From positions 1 through 34,284 of the forward strand of contig CAJUEC010000025.1 of the NCBI GenBank assembly GCA_910585155.1: DNA of 34,284 nucleotides, read 5' to 3'. The notes beneath the pieces were generated by a model. It saw only the letters and a program-made list of their open reading frames with translations. It was not told the origin of the DNA and searched no databases. The stretch comes from an uncultured Oscillospiraceae bacterium. Its GTDB lineage: Bacteria > Bacillota > Clostridia > Oscillospirales > Oscillospiraceae. Of this stretch, positions 25,770-33,162 are shown one piece after another. Numbering within the stretch: position 1 is the first letter of the stretch; every line of letters starts with the position of its first letter. The position numbers were made by a program, and so were the translations under genes.

Positions 25770-27038
25770 TCACTGTCCGGCGACGCTCACGCCCCGCAGG
25801 CGCAGGGCGTAGGGGCCGTCGTAGCGGGCGGTGAGGTAGCGCTCGGTGGAGAAGGCCAGGTCCTTTTGGGCCTCCAGGATGCTGCCGTTCACCGAGCCGC
25901 CGGTAACGGGGGTGACCTTGCCGTCCTCGATGAGGTAGGCCAGGCGGATCTCGCCGCCGAAGTGGCCGCTCATGGCGTCCATCTGGAAGTCGGAGAAGTC
26001 CACCGCCCACAGGCAGGGCCCCTGCTTCAGCTGGGCGAAGGGGAGGGAGCCGTTGGCGCAGGACATCTTTTCATAGGAGCCGGTGGGCTGGACCTCCAGG
26101 TAGCGGCAGAAGCGGTTGGGGCCGTGGTAGGCCAGCAGCCTCCCCCCGTGGAGCAGGGGCAGGTCGGCCATGGGGATGCCCTCGGCGCTGTAGGGGGCGG
26201 TGGCCCGCAGGGTGAGCTCCACGCCCTCCCCCGCGGTCTCTCCCTGCACGGTCTCCCCCCGCTGCCAGGTGGAGTAGCGGGCGTACACCATGGAGGCGGC
26301 GGAGCGCTCCACATAGTAGGACAGCACGGCGGACACCTGGTTTCCGCTGAGCACCAGGTCGTAGGTTCCGCTTTTCAGCACGCGCTGGGCCCGGGCCCGG
26401 TCCCGGACAAAGGTGAGGGCCTCCTCCGCCTTGGCGGACAGGGCCTGCTCCTCCAGCTGGTCATACCGGAAGGAGTGGTACATCTCCACGTCCTCGGGCT
26501 GGGTGCACTGCACCACGAATTCGCCGCTGACCCGGGCGTCGGCATAGGACACGTCCGTCCCGGCGGAGGAGAGGATGCGGTGGGCGCTGCGGCTGATAAA
26601 CAGCTCGGCGGAGTTGATGAAGGCGTCCTCGTGGACGTCGGGGGCGAAGAGGGCCCGGGCCATTTTCCCCGCGCTCTCGGCCAGGGGGGCGCGGGCCAGC
26701 TCCCCGGCCTTTTCCACCGGGGGGGCCTGCACCGGGTCGGGCAGGTCGTAGTGGGGGTTGGCGGCGAACTGGGCGGCGTAATAGGCCCCCCGAAGCTCCT
26801 CGTCCAGCTGGCCGTCCTCCATGGAGGGCAGCAGCTGCACCGAGGTGAGGCCCCGGCCGGGCTTGTCCCCCTCCACGTCCCGGAACACGGTGACGGTGTA
26901 CTTGTGCACATCCTTGATGCGCCGGGTGTCCAGCTGCTTGCGGACGAAGAACAGCTCGGCGGTCTCCTCCGTCAGCTCATTGATCCGCCACAGGGCGATG
27001 CCGCAGCGGGACAGGGCGCCTTTGATTCGTTCTATCAT
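25770..27038 (-). CDS. TldE/PmbA-like subunit of the TldD-TldE protease
   Basis: The 422-residue protein resembles the TldD/PmbA superfamily (FISRSAHRILSSAGTDVSYADARVSGEFVVQC in the middle, GGEIRLAYLIEDGKVTPVTGGSVNGSILEA near the end) but has no HExxxH zinc motif, as expected for the non-catalytic TldE/PmbA partner. TldD-TldE heterodimers cleave unfolded or modified peptides such as microcin B17 or CcdA. GGAGG lies before ATG 27038, 12 bases after the tldD stop; the two form an operon. It is divergent in sequence from classic PmbA, so I give no symbol. Confidence 0.85.
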   Translation of the reverse strand: MIERIKGALSRCGIALWRINELTEETAELFFVRKQLDTRRIKDVHKYTVTVFRDVEGDKPGRGLTSVQLLPSMEDGQLDEELRGAYYAAQFAANPHYDLPDPVQAPPVEKAGELARAPLAESAGKMARALFAPDVHEDAFINSAELFISRSAHRILSSAGTDVSYADARVSGEFVVQCTQPEDVEMYHSFRYDQLEEQALSAKAEEALTFVRDRARAQRVLKSGTYDLVLSGNQVSAVLSYYVERSAASMVYARYSTWQRGETVQGETAGEGVELTLRATAPYSAEGIPMADLPLLHGGRLLAYHGPNRFCRYLEVQPTGSYEKMSCANGSLPFAQLKQGPCLWAVDFSDFQMDAMSGHFGGEIRLAYLIEDGKVTPVTGGSVNGSILEAQKDLAFSTERYLTARYDGPYALRLRGVSVAGQ

Positions 27039-27050
27039 GATCCTACCTCC

Positions 27051-28463
27051 CTAGCCCAGCCGGATGCGGGCCTTCATATAGGGGCCGCCGTCGGACACCT
27101 TGACCCACTCCTTGTAGCCCTTGCCGCAGTAGCCGCTGCCCGACAGCTCGGGCGCGGCGCTCATCATGGTGACGGACTTCAGCAGGTCGGGCACATAGCC
27201 GGTGAGGACGATGGGGGAGTACAGCTTCCCCGTGAGCTTTCCGTCCCTGATCTCCCGGGCGGTGGTGACCATGCACTGGATGCCCCAGTTTTTGGGGTCC
27301 TCCATGCCGCTGGAGGGCTGCTCCAGCAAAAATCCGTCCTTCATCGAGGCGATGAGCTCCTCCGGGGTGGAGCTGCCGCCCTGGAAGTAGGTGTTGGTCA
27401 TGCGGGTGTAGACCTTGCGCTCGTAGCTCTCCCGCCGGCCGTTGCCGGTGGGGGCCGTCCCCAGGCGGGCGGCGGAAAGCGCGTCGCACATGCCCCGCTT
27501 CAGCACGCCCTGGTCGATGATGACCGTGTCCCCGGTGAGGGTGCCCTCGTCGTCAAAGAACATGGTGGCGGCCTCGGGCACGGCGCTGCCGTCGTGCATG
27601 GTGACCAGGGGGCTGGCCACGTACTGGCCGATGAACTCCCTGGCCTGGGCGCGGTTTTTGACGAACATGTCCATCTCCACCCCGTGGCCGAAGGCCTCGT
27701 GGACAATCATGCCGGTGGTGGACGGGTCGCACACGCACTCGTACTCCCCCGGGGGGATGGGCTGGCTGTCCAGCAGCTCCAGGGCCCTGCGGGCCACCCC
27801 CTCAACGCCGCTGTCCACCTGGTCCAGCACCTCCGCCCCGCCCAGCACGGAGAAGGGCTGGTAGGCCATCTTGATCTCCTCGCCCCGGGCGGCCATCACC
27901 ATCATGGCGGCGGTGGTCCACATTACCGTCTGGTCCAGGTCCCGGTGCTCGGACAAAAACAGCTTCCGGTAGCAGCGGTAGGAGGCGCTGGCCTGGGCGT
28001 CCAGCACCCGCTCATCATAGGCCAGCGCCTTTTCCCGCAGGGCGCGGAGCCTGGCCACAATGGCCTCATCCCCCAGCTCCCGGGGGTGGATCTTCCAGGC
28101 GGTCTCCTTTTTCAGCGCCGCGGGCTGGTCCGCGGGGAGGGGGGTGGGCAGGGGGGCGAAGCCCGCCAGGGCCGCGTTCTGCTCCGCCAGCCGCTCCTCC
28201 ATGACAGCCAGGAGATGGGGGATCCGCTCCTCGGAGAACTCGTTGAAGGAGTACTCGGCGCAGCCCACGCCGTCGAACACCCGGAGGACAAAGCCGGTGC
28301 CTCCGCCGTGGCCGGAGGTGGCGATGTCGGTGCCGCTGCGCCGGATGAACCAGGAGCGGCTGTCGTCCGCCACCGCCAGAACGGAGGCGTAGGGATACCG
28401 CTCCCGCAGGGCGCGGATCAGCTTTTGCAGGCCGGGCTTGGCCCGGTCAATGGATGGAAACAC
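27051..28463 (-). CDS. tldD: TldD/PmbA family metallopeptidase, catalytic subunit
   Basis: The 470-residue protein carries the TldD zinc motif HEAFGHGVEMD near residue 220, a GSAVPEAATMFFDDEGT segment, and GYCGKGYKEW near the C-terminus, which may supply the cysteine ligand. It should form the peptide-cutting subunit with the downstream TldE-like protein. I prefer GTG 28463: GAGGAGG lies eight bases upstream, and a -10-like TATGCT (28504-28509) overlaps the more distal ATG 28508, which has no Shine-Dalgarno. No peptide substrate such as a RiPP precursor is adjacent. Confidence 0.9.
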   Translation of the reverse strand: MFPSIDRAKPGLQKLIRALRERYPYASVLAVADDSRSWFIRRSGTDIATSGHGGGTGFVLRVFDGVGCAEYSFNEFSEERIPHLLAVMEERLAEQNAALAGFAPLPTPLPADQPAALKKETAWKIHPRELGDEAIVARLRALREKALAYDERVLDAQASASYRCYRKLFLSEHRDLDQTVMWTTAAMMVMAARGEEIKMAYQPFSVLGGAEVLDQVDSGVEGVARRALELLDSQPIPPGEYECVCDPSTTGMIVHEAFGHGVEMDMFVKNRAQAREFIGQYVASPLVTMHDGSAVPEAATMFFDDEGTLTGDTVIIDQGVLKRGMCDALSAARLGTAPTGNGRRESYERKVYTRMTNTYFQGGSSTPEELIASMKDGFLLEQPSSGMEDPKNWGIQCMVTTAREIRDGKLTGKLYSPIVLTGYVPDLLKSVTMMSAAPELSGSGYCGKGYKEWVKVSDGGPYMKARIRLG

Positions 28464-28503
28464 AGGAAAGGCCTCCTCACGTTTCAAGATTGAGTACGCT
28501 GCC

Positions 28504-28509
28504 AGCATA
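28504..28509 (-). promoter_or_regulatory. Candidate extended -10 of the tldD-tldE operon
   Basis: Minus strand TGATATGCT (TG, one base, TATGCT) without a good -35. Predicted start near 28497, about 35 bases before GTG 28463. This would exclude ATG 28508 as the start codon. Confidence 0.4.
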
Positions 28510-28657
28510 TCACAAACGGAGGGAAAAGAAAAGGGCCTTTACTGGGGCGCGGATAAATAAATCCCCGGGCTGGCGGGGAAATCTGCGTCACTGGCGGTCT
28601 TGTCCCGCAAATCTGAGGGCTTCAATGTTTGGTGGGGAGGGCGGCGAAATATTTTTC

Positions 28658-28686
28658 TTGACTTTCATGCTTAAAAGTGATAGAGT
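28658..28686 (+). promoter_or_regulatory. Promoter of the tyrosine leader peptide / aroF transcript
   Basis: TTGACT (28658-28663), 17 bases, TAGAGT (28681-28686). Predicted start near 28693, 22 bases before the leader peptide ATG. Confidence 0.75.
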
Positions 28687-28714
28687 GGCCTCGGAACAAA
28701 AAGGAGGGCTGCGC

Positions 28715-28783
28715 ATGAAACGCCGGGGCTACGGGTATGGCTATTACCGCTATTGCGATAGCGGCGATTTGTCATGCCCTTGA
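28715..28783 (+). CDS. Tyrosine-rich leader peptide (candidate attenuator peptide)
   Basis: This 22-residue frame, MKRRGYGYGYYRYCDSGDLSCP, has a strong AAAGGAGGG six bases before its ATG and its own promoter. Five of the eight residues 6-13 are Tyr (codons at 28730, 28736, 28742, 28745, 28751). A perfect 7-bp hairpin CCGCTAT/ATAGCGG (28747-28764) starts inside the last Tyr codons, and a strong intrinsic terminator follows at 28812-28838. DAHP synthase and prephenate dehydrogenase, the first and a last step of tyrosine synthesis, are next on the same strand. This is the layout of ribosome-mediated attenuation as in trp, his and phe operons. The peptide itself probably has no other function. 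Confidence 0.72.
   Translation: MKRRGYGYGYYRYCDSGDLSCP
28747..28764 (+). promoter_or_regulatory. Attenuator hairpin overlapping the Tyr codons
   Basis: A perfect 7-bp stem CCGCTAT/ATAGCGG with loop TGCG. A ribosome stalled on the Tyr codons would melt its 5' arm. The freed AGCGGC (28760-28765) is exactly complementary to GCCGCT in the 3' arm of the terminator (28827-28832), giving a possible but short antiterminator. Confidence 0.55.
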
Positions 28784-28811
28784 GCGGCGGTGCGGCACAG
28801 CGGACTGCGCG

Positions 28812-28838
28812 GCGGCCCCGAGGGGGGCCGCTTTTTTT
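28812..28838 (+). terminator. Strong intrinsic terminator in the aroF leader
   Basis: GCGGCCCC (28812-28819), loop GAGG, GGGGCCGC (28824-28831), then seven T. It stands 28 bases after the leader peptide stop and 248 bases before aroF. Confidence 0.95.
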
Positions 28839-28841
28839 GTG

Positions 28842-28933
28842 GAAGCGCGTAGCAGACGCCTGCGAGGGCGCTTGGACTGGAGCGAGGCCGAGCGCAGGGG
28901 CGCTGTGCGCCCCGCAGACCAGGCCGAGTCGGA
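28842..28933 (+). repeat. Structured repeat, copy 1
   Basis: A unit of about 92 bases starting GAAGCGCGTAGCAGACGCC. It contains a small stem CGCT/AGCG and a 7-bp hairpin GGGGCGC/GCGCCCC (28897-28913), and ends ACCAGGCCGAGTCGG. It matches the window-end copy along its whole length and the next copy over its first 76 bases. It directly follows the leader terminator. Confidence 0.8.
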
Positions 28934-28979
28934 GGGAAAGCAACCGAGCGGTCAGGCGTCTGCGCAGCGTGACAGCGAA

Positions 28980-29050
28980 GAAGCGCGTAGCAGACGCCTG
29001 CGAGGGCGCTTGGAGCGAAGCCGAGCGCAGGGGCGCTGTGCGCCCCGCAG
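28980..29050 (+). repeat. Structured repeat, copy 2
   Basis: The first 34 bases are identical to copy 1; a five-base deletion then shortens the loop of the CGCT/AGCG stem without touching the stem, and the GGGGCGC/GCGCCCC hairpin (29030-29046) is intact. Between copies 1 and 2, CAGGCGTCTGC (28953-28963) is the exact complement of GCAGACGCCTG in either copy, allowing two mutually exclusive 11-bp hairpins. The copy ends about 20 bases before the aroF Shine-Dalgarno. Confidence 0.8.
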
Positions 29051-29086
29051 CCAAACCAAGACCAAATCAAAAAGGAGCGAACACAT

Positions 29087-30103
29087 ATGGTCGTCATTAT
29101 GAAGCGGGAGTTCACCCCCGAACAGCTGGAGCAGGCGGTCCGCGCCATGGAGGCGGGGGGCGTGCGGGTGATGGTGTCCAAGGGCAGCGAGACCACCATA
29201 CTGGGCGCGGAGGGCGACGCGGGCGGGCTGAACCAGGAGCAGCTGGCCCAGCTCTCCGGCGTGGAGCGGGTGATGCGGGTGAGCGAGCCCTACAAGAAGG
29301 CCAACCGCAAGTACCACCCGGACGACTCCGTCATCGACATGGGCGGCGGGGTGTCCATCGGGGGAACAAAAATCGCGGTCATCGCCGGGCCCTGCTCGGT
29401 GGAGACCGAGGAGCAGATTTTGGAGGTGGCCCGGTCCGTCCAGGCCTCCGGGGCCGCCGCCCTGCGGGGGGGCGCGTACAAGCCCCGCACCTCCCCCTAC
29501 GCCTTCCAGGGCAAGGGGGTGGAGGGCGTCCTGCTGCTGGACGAGGCCCGGAAGGCCACCGGCCTGCCCATCGTGTCCGAGCTGATGAGCGCCGACCAGC
29601 TCCCCCTCTTTGAGGAGGCGGTGGACGTGATTCAGATCGGCGCCCGGAACATGCAGAACTTCGACCTTTTGAAAAAGGTGGGCCACACCAACAAGCCCGT
29701 CCTGCTCAAGCGGGGGCTGTCCTCCACCATTGAGGAGTGGCTGATGAGCGCGGAGTATATCATGGCGGGGGGCAATCCCAACGTGATCCTGTGCGAGCGG
29801 GGCATCCGCACCTTTGAGACCTACACCCGCAACACCCTGGACCTGTCGGCGGTGCTGGCGGTGAAGCGGCAGAGCCACCTTCCTGTGGTAGTGGACCCCT
29901 CCCACGCCTGCGGCAAGGCGTGGATGGTGGAGCGCATGGCCATGGCGGCGGTGGCCGCCGGGGCGGACGGCCTGATCATCGAGGTGCACAACAACCCGTC
30001 CTGCGCCCTGTGCGACGGGGCGCAGTCGGTGACGCCGGACGAGTTCGGCGCGTTGATGGACAAGCTGCGCCCCCTGGCCGCCTGCGTGGGCCGGGAGCTG
30101 TGA
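29087..30103 (+). CDS. aroF: 3-deoxy-7-phosphoheptulonate synthase (DAHP synthase, type I-beta)
   Basis: The 338-residue enzyme condenses phosphoenolpyruvate and erythrose-4-phosphate, the first step of aromatic amino acid synthesis. About 80 N-terminal residues form the ferredoxin-like regulatory domain seen in feedback-inhibited I-beta enzymes. The catalytic domain shows AGPCSVE, RGGAYKPRTSPYAFQG, GARNMQNFDLL, KPVLLKRG and DPSHACGK. AAGGAG lies nine bases before ATG 29087. Expression is probably controlled by the tyrosine leader at 28715-28838. It is followed after one base by an MBL-fold gene and then tyrA. Confidence 0.95.
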   Translation: MVVIMKREFTPEQLEQAVRAMEAGGVRVMVSKGSETTILGAEGDAGGLNQEQLAQLSGVERVMRVSEPYKKANRKYHPDDSVIDMGGGVSIGGTKIAVIAGPCSVETEEQILEVARSVQASGAAALRGGAYKPRTSPYAFQGKGVEGVLLLDEARKATGLPIVSELMSADQLPLFEEAVDVIQIGARNMQNFDLLKKVGHTNKPVLLKRGLSSTIEEWLMSAEYIMAGGNPNVILCERGIRTFETYTRNTLDLSAVLAVKRQSHLPVVVDPSHACGKAWMVERMAMAAVAAGADGLIIEVHNNPSCALCDGAQSVTPDEFGALMDKLRPLAACVGREL

Positions 30104-30104
30104 C

Positions 30105-30869
30105 ATGGGGGACTGGTTCACCATTGAGCGGCTGGATGGGGACACCTTCGCCATCAGCGAGTACCGGCATTGGGAGGAGACCCACTGCTATCTGCTGCTG
30201 GGAACGGAGCGGGCCCTGCTGATTGACACGGGGCTGGGGGTGGCGGACATGGGGGCCGTGGTTCGGACGGTGACCCGGCTTCCCATGACGGTGGTTACCA
30301 CCCATGTCCATTGGGATCACATTGGCGGGCACGGGTGCTTTGACACCATCGCCGTACACGAGCAGGAGCAGGACTGGCTGGACGGGCGGTTCCCGCTTCC
30401 CCCACAGGTTGTAAGGCAAAACCTCACAGCCAAGCCATGCGCGTTCCCGGCGGGGTTCGACCCAGAGCGCTATCAGGTCTTTCAGGGCCCGCCCCAGGTG
30501 GTCTTTGAGGACGGATACCGGTTTGACCTGGGCGGCAGGGCGGTCACCGCCCTCCACACCCCCGGCCACTCGCCGGGGCACTGCTGCTTCTATGAGCCGG
30601 AGCGGGGATTCCTGTATGCCGGGGATCTGATTTATGAGGGCTGCCTGGACGCTTTTTATCCCACCACAGATCCGGCGTTGTTTTTCCGGTCGGTGCAGAG
30701 GATCGGCCGGATGGATGTGAAGCGGGTGCTGCCGGGACACCATCGGCTGGACATCCCCGCGACACGGATCGGAGAGGTGGAGGCCGCGTTCCGGCAGTTG
30801 GACAGGGATGGAAAACTGAAGCAGGGCGGTGGGATCTTTGACTTTCGCGCCTTCCAGATACACATTTAA
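30105..30869 (+). CDS. MBL-fold metallo-hydrolase
   Basis: The 254-residue protein has the metallo-beta-lactamase fold motif THVHWDHIGGH (HxHxDH) near residues 66-76, HTPGHSPGHCCFY near 149, GDLIYEG near 167 and PGHH near 209, giving a full dinuclear metal site. Such proteins include glyoxalase II-like and other hydrolases; the substrate cannot be told. It starts one base after aroF and ends 28 bases before tyrA, so it is read with the aromatic genes, where an MBL hydrolase is not a standard member. Its DNA is somewhat AT-richer than its neighbours, suggesting insertion into the operon. Confidence 0.88.
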   Translation: MGDWFTIERLDGDTFAISEYRHWEETHCYLLLGTERALLIDTGLGVADMGAVVRTVTRLPMTVVTTHVHWDHIGGHGCFDTIAVHEQEQDWLDGRFPLPPQVVRQNLTAKPCAFPAGFDPERYQVFQGPPQVVFEDGYRFDLGGRAVTALHTPGHSPGHCCFYEPERGFLYAGDLIYEGCLDAFYPTTDPALFFRSVQRIGRMDVKRVLPGHHRLDIPATRIGEVEAAFRQLDRDGKLKQGGGIFDFRAFQIHI

Positions 30870-30897
30870 ACAATGGAGTCAATGCGGGGTGTTGGAA

Positions 30898-31770
30898 ATG
30901 AAGAAAATTTTAGTGGTGGGCCTGGGCCTCATCGGCGGCTCGCTTGCCATGGCCCTCCGGGGCTTTGAGGACTTTGAGATCGTGGGGACGGACCGGTCCC
31001 CCGCCGTACGGGAGCAGGCGGCGGAAAAGGGGACGGGGGACCGGATCGCCCCCGGCCCCGGGCCGGAGCTGCCCGGGGCGGACGTGGTGGTGCTCTGCCA
31101 GGACCCGGCGGGGATCACCGGATTCCTGAAGGAGCATAAGGACCGTTTCAAGCCCGGCGCGCTGGTCACCGACGTGTGCGGCGTGAAAACCGCCGTCATG
31201 GAGGCCGCGGCCTGCCTGCCGGACGGGGTGGATTTCGTCGGCTGCCACCCCATGGCGGGCAAGGAGGTGTCCGGCATCGCCAACGCCGAGGGGGGGCTGT
31301 TCCGCAACACCCACTTCATCGTCACCCCCGGCCCCCGCTCCACCCCGGAGCATCTGGCCCTCCTGCGGCGGATGGCGGCCCACTGCCGCTTCGGGGACGT
31401 GATCGAGACCACCCCGGAGCGGCACGATGCCATGATCGCCTACACCAGCCAGCTCATGCACGTCATCGCCCTGTCGGTGTGCGACAACGACGAGCTGTTC
31501 GCCTGCCAGGGCTTCGAGGGCGGCTCCTTCCGGGACTGCACCCGGGTGGCGGCGCTGGACCCGGCCATGTGGACCCAGCTGTTCACCCTCAATGCCCCCG
31601 CCCTGTGCCGGGTGTTGGGGGTGCTGGAGGAGCGGCTGGGGCAGTACCGTCGGGCCATCCAGTCCGGCGACCGGGAGGGGCTGTCCGCCATGCTGGCCCA
31701 GGCGTCGGGCCGCAAGAAGCAGATCGACCTGGAGCGGGCCCGGGGCGACGACGTGCGGCCCTCCTTTTAG
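30898..31770 (+). CDS. tyrA: Prephenate dehydrogenase
   Basis: The 290-residue enzyme oxidatively decarboxylates prephenate to 4-hydroxyphenylpyruvate on the way to tyrosine. The Rossmann motif VVGLGLIGGSLA is at residues 5-16, with GCHPMAGKEVSGI near 117-129, a signature of TyrA proteins, then SQLMHVIALSV and the GGSFRDCTRVA segment. There is no ACT domain or fused chorismate mutase. ATG 30898 matches the family start MKKILVVGLG; its Shine-Dalgarno is weak, and in-frame GTG 30889 with GGAG ten bases upstream is an alternative. It is the likely last gene of the leader-controlled operon. Confidence 0.94.
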   Translation: MKKILVVGLGLIGGSLAMALRGFEDFEIVGTDRSPAVREQAAEKGTGDRIAPGPGPELPGADVVVLCQDPAGITGFLKEHKDRFKPGALVTDVCGVKTAVMEAAACLPDGVDFVGCHPMAGKEVSGIANAEGGLFRNTHFIVTPGPRSTPEHLALLRRMAAHCRFGDVIETTPERHDAMIAYTSQLMHVIALSVCDNDELFACQGFEGGSFRDCTRVAALDPAMWTQLFTLNAPALCRVLGVLEERLGQYRRAIQSGDREGLSAMLAQASGRKKQIDLERARGDDVRPSF

Positions 31771-31795
31771 ATGAGCCGATTTTTAAAATCTTAAT

Positions 31796-31824
31796 TTGAC
31801 GGCGGCGCCATTCAATGGTAAACT
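31796..31824 (+). promoter_or_regulatory. Promoter of the AI-2E transporter gene
   Basis: TTGACG (31796-31801), 17 bases, TAAACT (31819-31824). The predicted start near 31831 falls inside the long palindrome that follows. Confidence 0.65.
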
Positions 31825-31875
31825 AGGGAAGGACTGATTCAACGCGCCGCAGGCGCGTTGAATCAGTCCTTCCCT
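31825..31875. repeat. Perfect 24-bp inverted repeat (51-bp palindrome)
   Basis: Bases 31825-31848 are exactly complementary to 31852-31875 around a three-base loop GCA. It begins directly after the -10 box and covers the expected transcription start. No T-tract follows on either strand, so it is not a normal terminator. It could be an operator, an mRNA 5'-end structure, or a small inserted palindrome. Confidence 0.85.
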
Positions 31876-31908
31876 GGAAAAAACATCGGGATTGGAGAGT
31901 ATTGCCTC

Positions 31909-33075
31909 ATGGACAAAAAGCTGTTCCGCAGTCTGCTCCTGCTCATCACCTACGCCGTGGTTCTGGTGGCGGTCATCGTCAAGCTGGACGAGGTCACCGG
32001 CTGGCTGGGCGGGGTGCTGGCGGCCTTCCAGCCCCTGGTCATCGGGGCGGTGATCGCCTTTATCCTCAACCGGCCCTGCAATTTCTTCGCCCGCCTGTAT
32101 GAACGGGCTCTCCCCGCCAAGGCGAGGAACGCGGCCCGCCCCCTGGCCGCCGCCACCGCCTACCTCATTGTGGCGGCGCTCATCACCGCGCTGGTGGCCC
32201 TGGTGGTGCCCGAGCTCACCCACAGCATCGAGATGTTCATGGGCAATCTGAACACCTACGCCGCCAACTTCCAGGACCTGTTCGACTGGGTGGTGACCAA
32301 GCTGGACCTGGAGCAGCTGGCCAACCTGGACCTGTCCTCCGGCATCAGCGAGTCCCTGCAAAAGCTGCTCAACGGGGCGCTGGACGCGCTGACCAACACC
32401 CTGCCCCACCTGATCGGCATGACCAGCGTGCTCATCTCCGCAGTGGTCACCGGGGTGATCTCCCTGGTGTTCTCCATCTATATGCTGTCCGGCGCGCCGC
32501 GCCTCACCGCCCAGTGCCGCCGGCTGATACAGGCCTACCTGCCCCGGCGGGCGGCGGATACGGTGCTCAGCGTCACCCGGCTCACGGCGGACACCTTTTC
32601 CAAGTATGTCAACGGCCAGATGGTGGAGGCCTGCATTCTGGGCGGGCTGTGCTTTTTGGGCATGTGCGTGTTCCGCTTTGACTACGCCCCCCTCATCTCG
32701 GTGGCCGTGGGGGTGTTCGCCCTCATCCCCATCGCGGGGGCCTACCTGGGGGCGGTGCTGGCGGTGCTGCTGCTGGTGATGATCGACCCCTGGCAGGCGG
32801 TGTGGTTCCTGGTGTTCCTGGTGGCGCTCCAGCAGCTGGAGGGCAACCTGATCTACCCCCGGGTGGTGGGCACCTCCATGGGCCTGCCCGGCATCTGGGT
32901 GCTGGCCGCGGTGACGGTGGGCGGCTCCCTGCTGGGCCTGGTGGGCATGGTGGTCAGCGTGCCCCTGGCCGCCGTGGCGTACACCCTGCTCAAGCGGGAC
33001 CTGCGGGAGCGGCTGGCCCCCAAGAGCGGGGAGGACCCCGCGGGGCAGACCCCGCCCGAGGCCCCCGCGCCGTAA
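31909..33075 (+). CDS. AI-2E family transporter
   Basis: The 388-residue membrane protein has about eight hydrophobic segments in the AI-2E/TqsA layout: two N-terminal helices, a third near 80-105, a central soluble stretch of about 70 residues, then helices from about 165 including FSIYMLSG, the QMVEACILGGLCFLGM segment, and a C-terminal block with ALIPIAGAYLGAVLA and LEGNLIYPRVVG, the family signature. Members export small molecules or act as ion antiporters; few have known substrates and the family name should not be taken as function. GGAGAG lies nine bases before ATG 31909. Two conserved Pro-containing helices and the QxxEGNxxxP motif make the family call firm. Confidence 0.92.
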   Translation: MDKKLFRSLLLLITYAVVLVAVIVKLDEVTGWLGGVLAAFQPLVIGAVIAFILNRPCNFFARLYERALPAKARNAARPLAAATAYLIVAALITALVALVVPELTHSIEMFMGNLNTYAANFQDLFDWVVTKLDLEQLANLDLSSGISESLQKLLNGALDALTNTLPHLIGMTSVLISAVVTGVISLVFSIYMLSGAPRLTAQCRRLIQAYLPRRAADTVLSVTRLTADTFSKYVNGQMVEACILGGLCFLGMCVFRFDYAPLISVAVGVFALIPIAGAYLGAVLAVLLLVMIDPWQAVWFLVFLVALQQLEGNLIYPRVVGTSMGLPGIWVLAAVTVGGSLLGLVGMVVSVPLAAVAYTLLKRDLRERLAPKSGEDPAGQTPPEAPAP

Positions 33076-33102
33076 GCTGGTTTTGGGGGAGGGGCATCCA
33101 TG

Positions 33103-33131
33103 TCATAATCCTGGGACAAACCCCATAGAAT
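33103..33131 (+). promoter_or_regulatory. Sporulation sigma-E-type promoter of yabP-yabQ
   Basis: TCATAAT (33103-33109), 14 bases, CATAGAAT (33124-33131). The -10 matches the sigma-E consensus CATACAAT at 7 of 8 positions and the -35 resembles KMATATT at usual spacing. Both downstream genes are known mother-cell genes under sigma-E in Bacillus. Confidence 0.75.
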
Positions 33132-33162
33132 GGAACCATCAAGGATAAGGGAGATGGTTCCA
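33131..33162 (+). repeat. 10-bp inverted repeat over the yabP start
   Basis: TGGAACCATC (33131-33140) is exactly complementary to GATGGTTCCA (33153-33162), whose last base is the A of the ATG. The Shine-Dalgarno AAGGGAG falls mostly in the loop. The expected transcription start near 33138 would leave most of the 5' arm out of the mRNA, so a DNA-level operator is more likely than an mRNA hairpin. Confidence 0.5.

Noticed and set aside
28842..29050. CRISPR array
   Set aside because: Only two local copies, of about 70-90 bases each, with no short regular spacers and no cas genes.
31825..31875. Intrinsic terminator of tyrA
   Set aside because: The stem is perfect but neither strand has a following T-tract, and a promoter lies directly before it.
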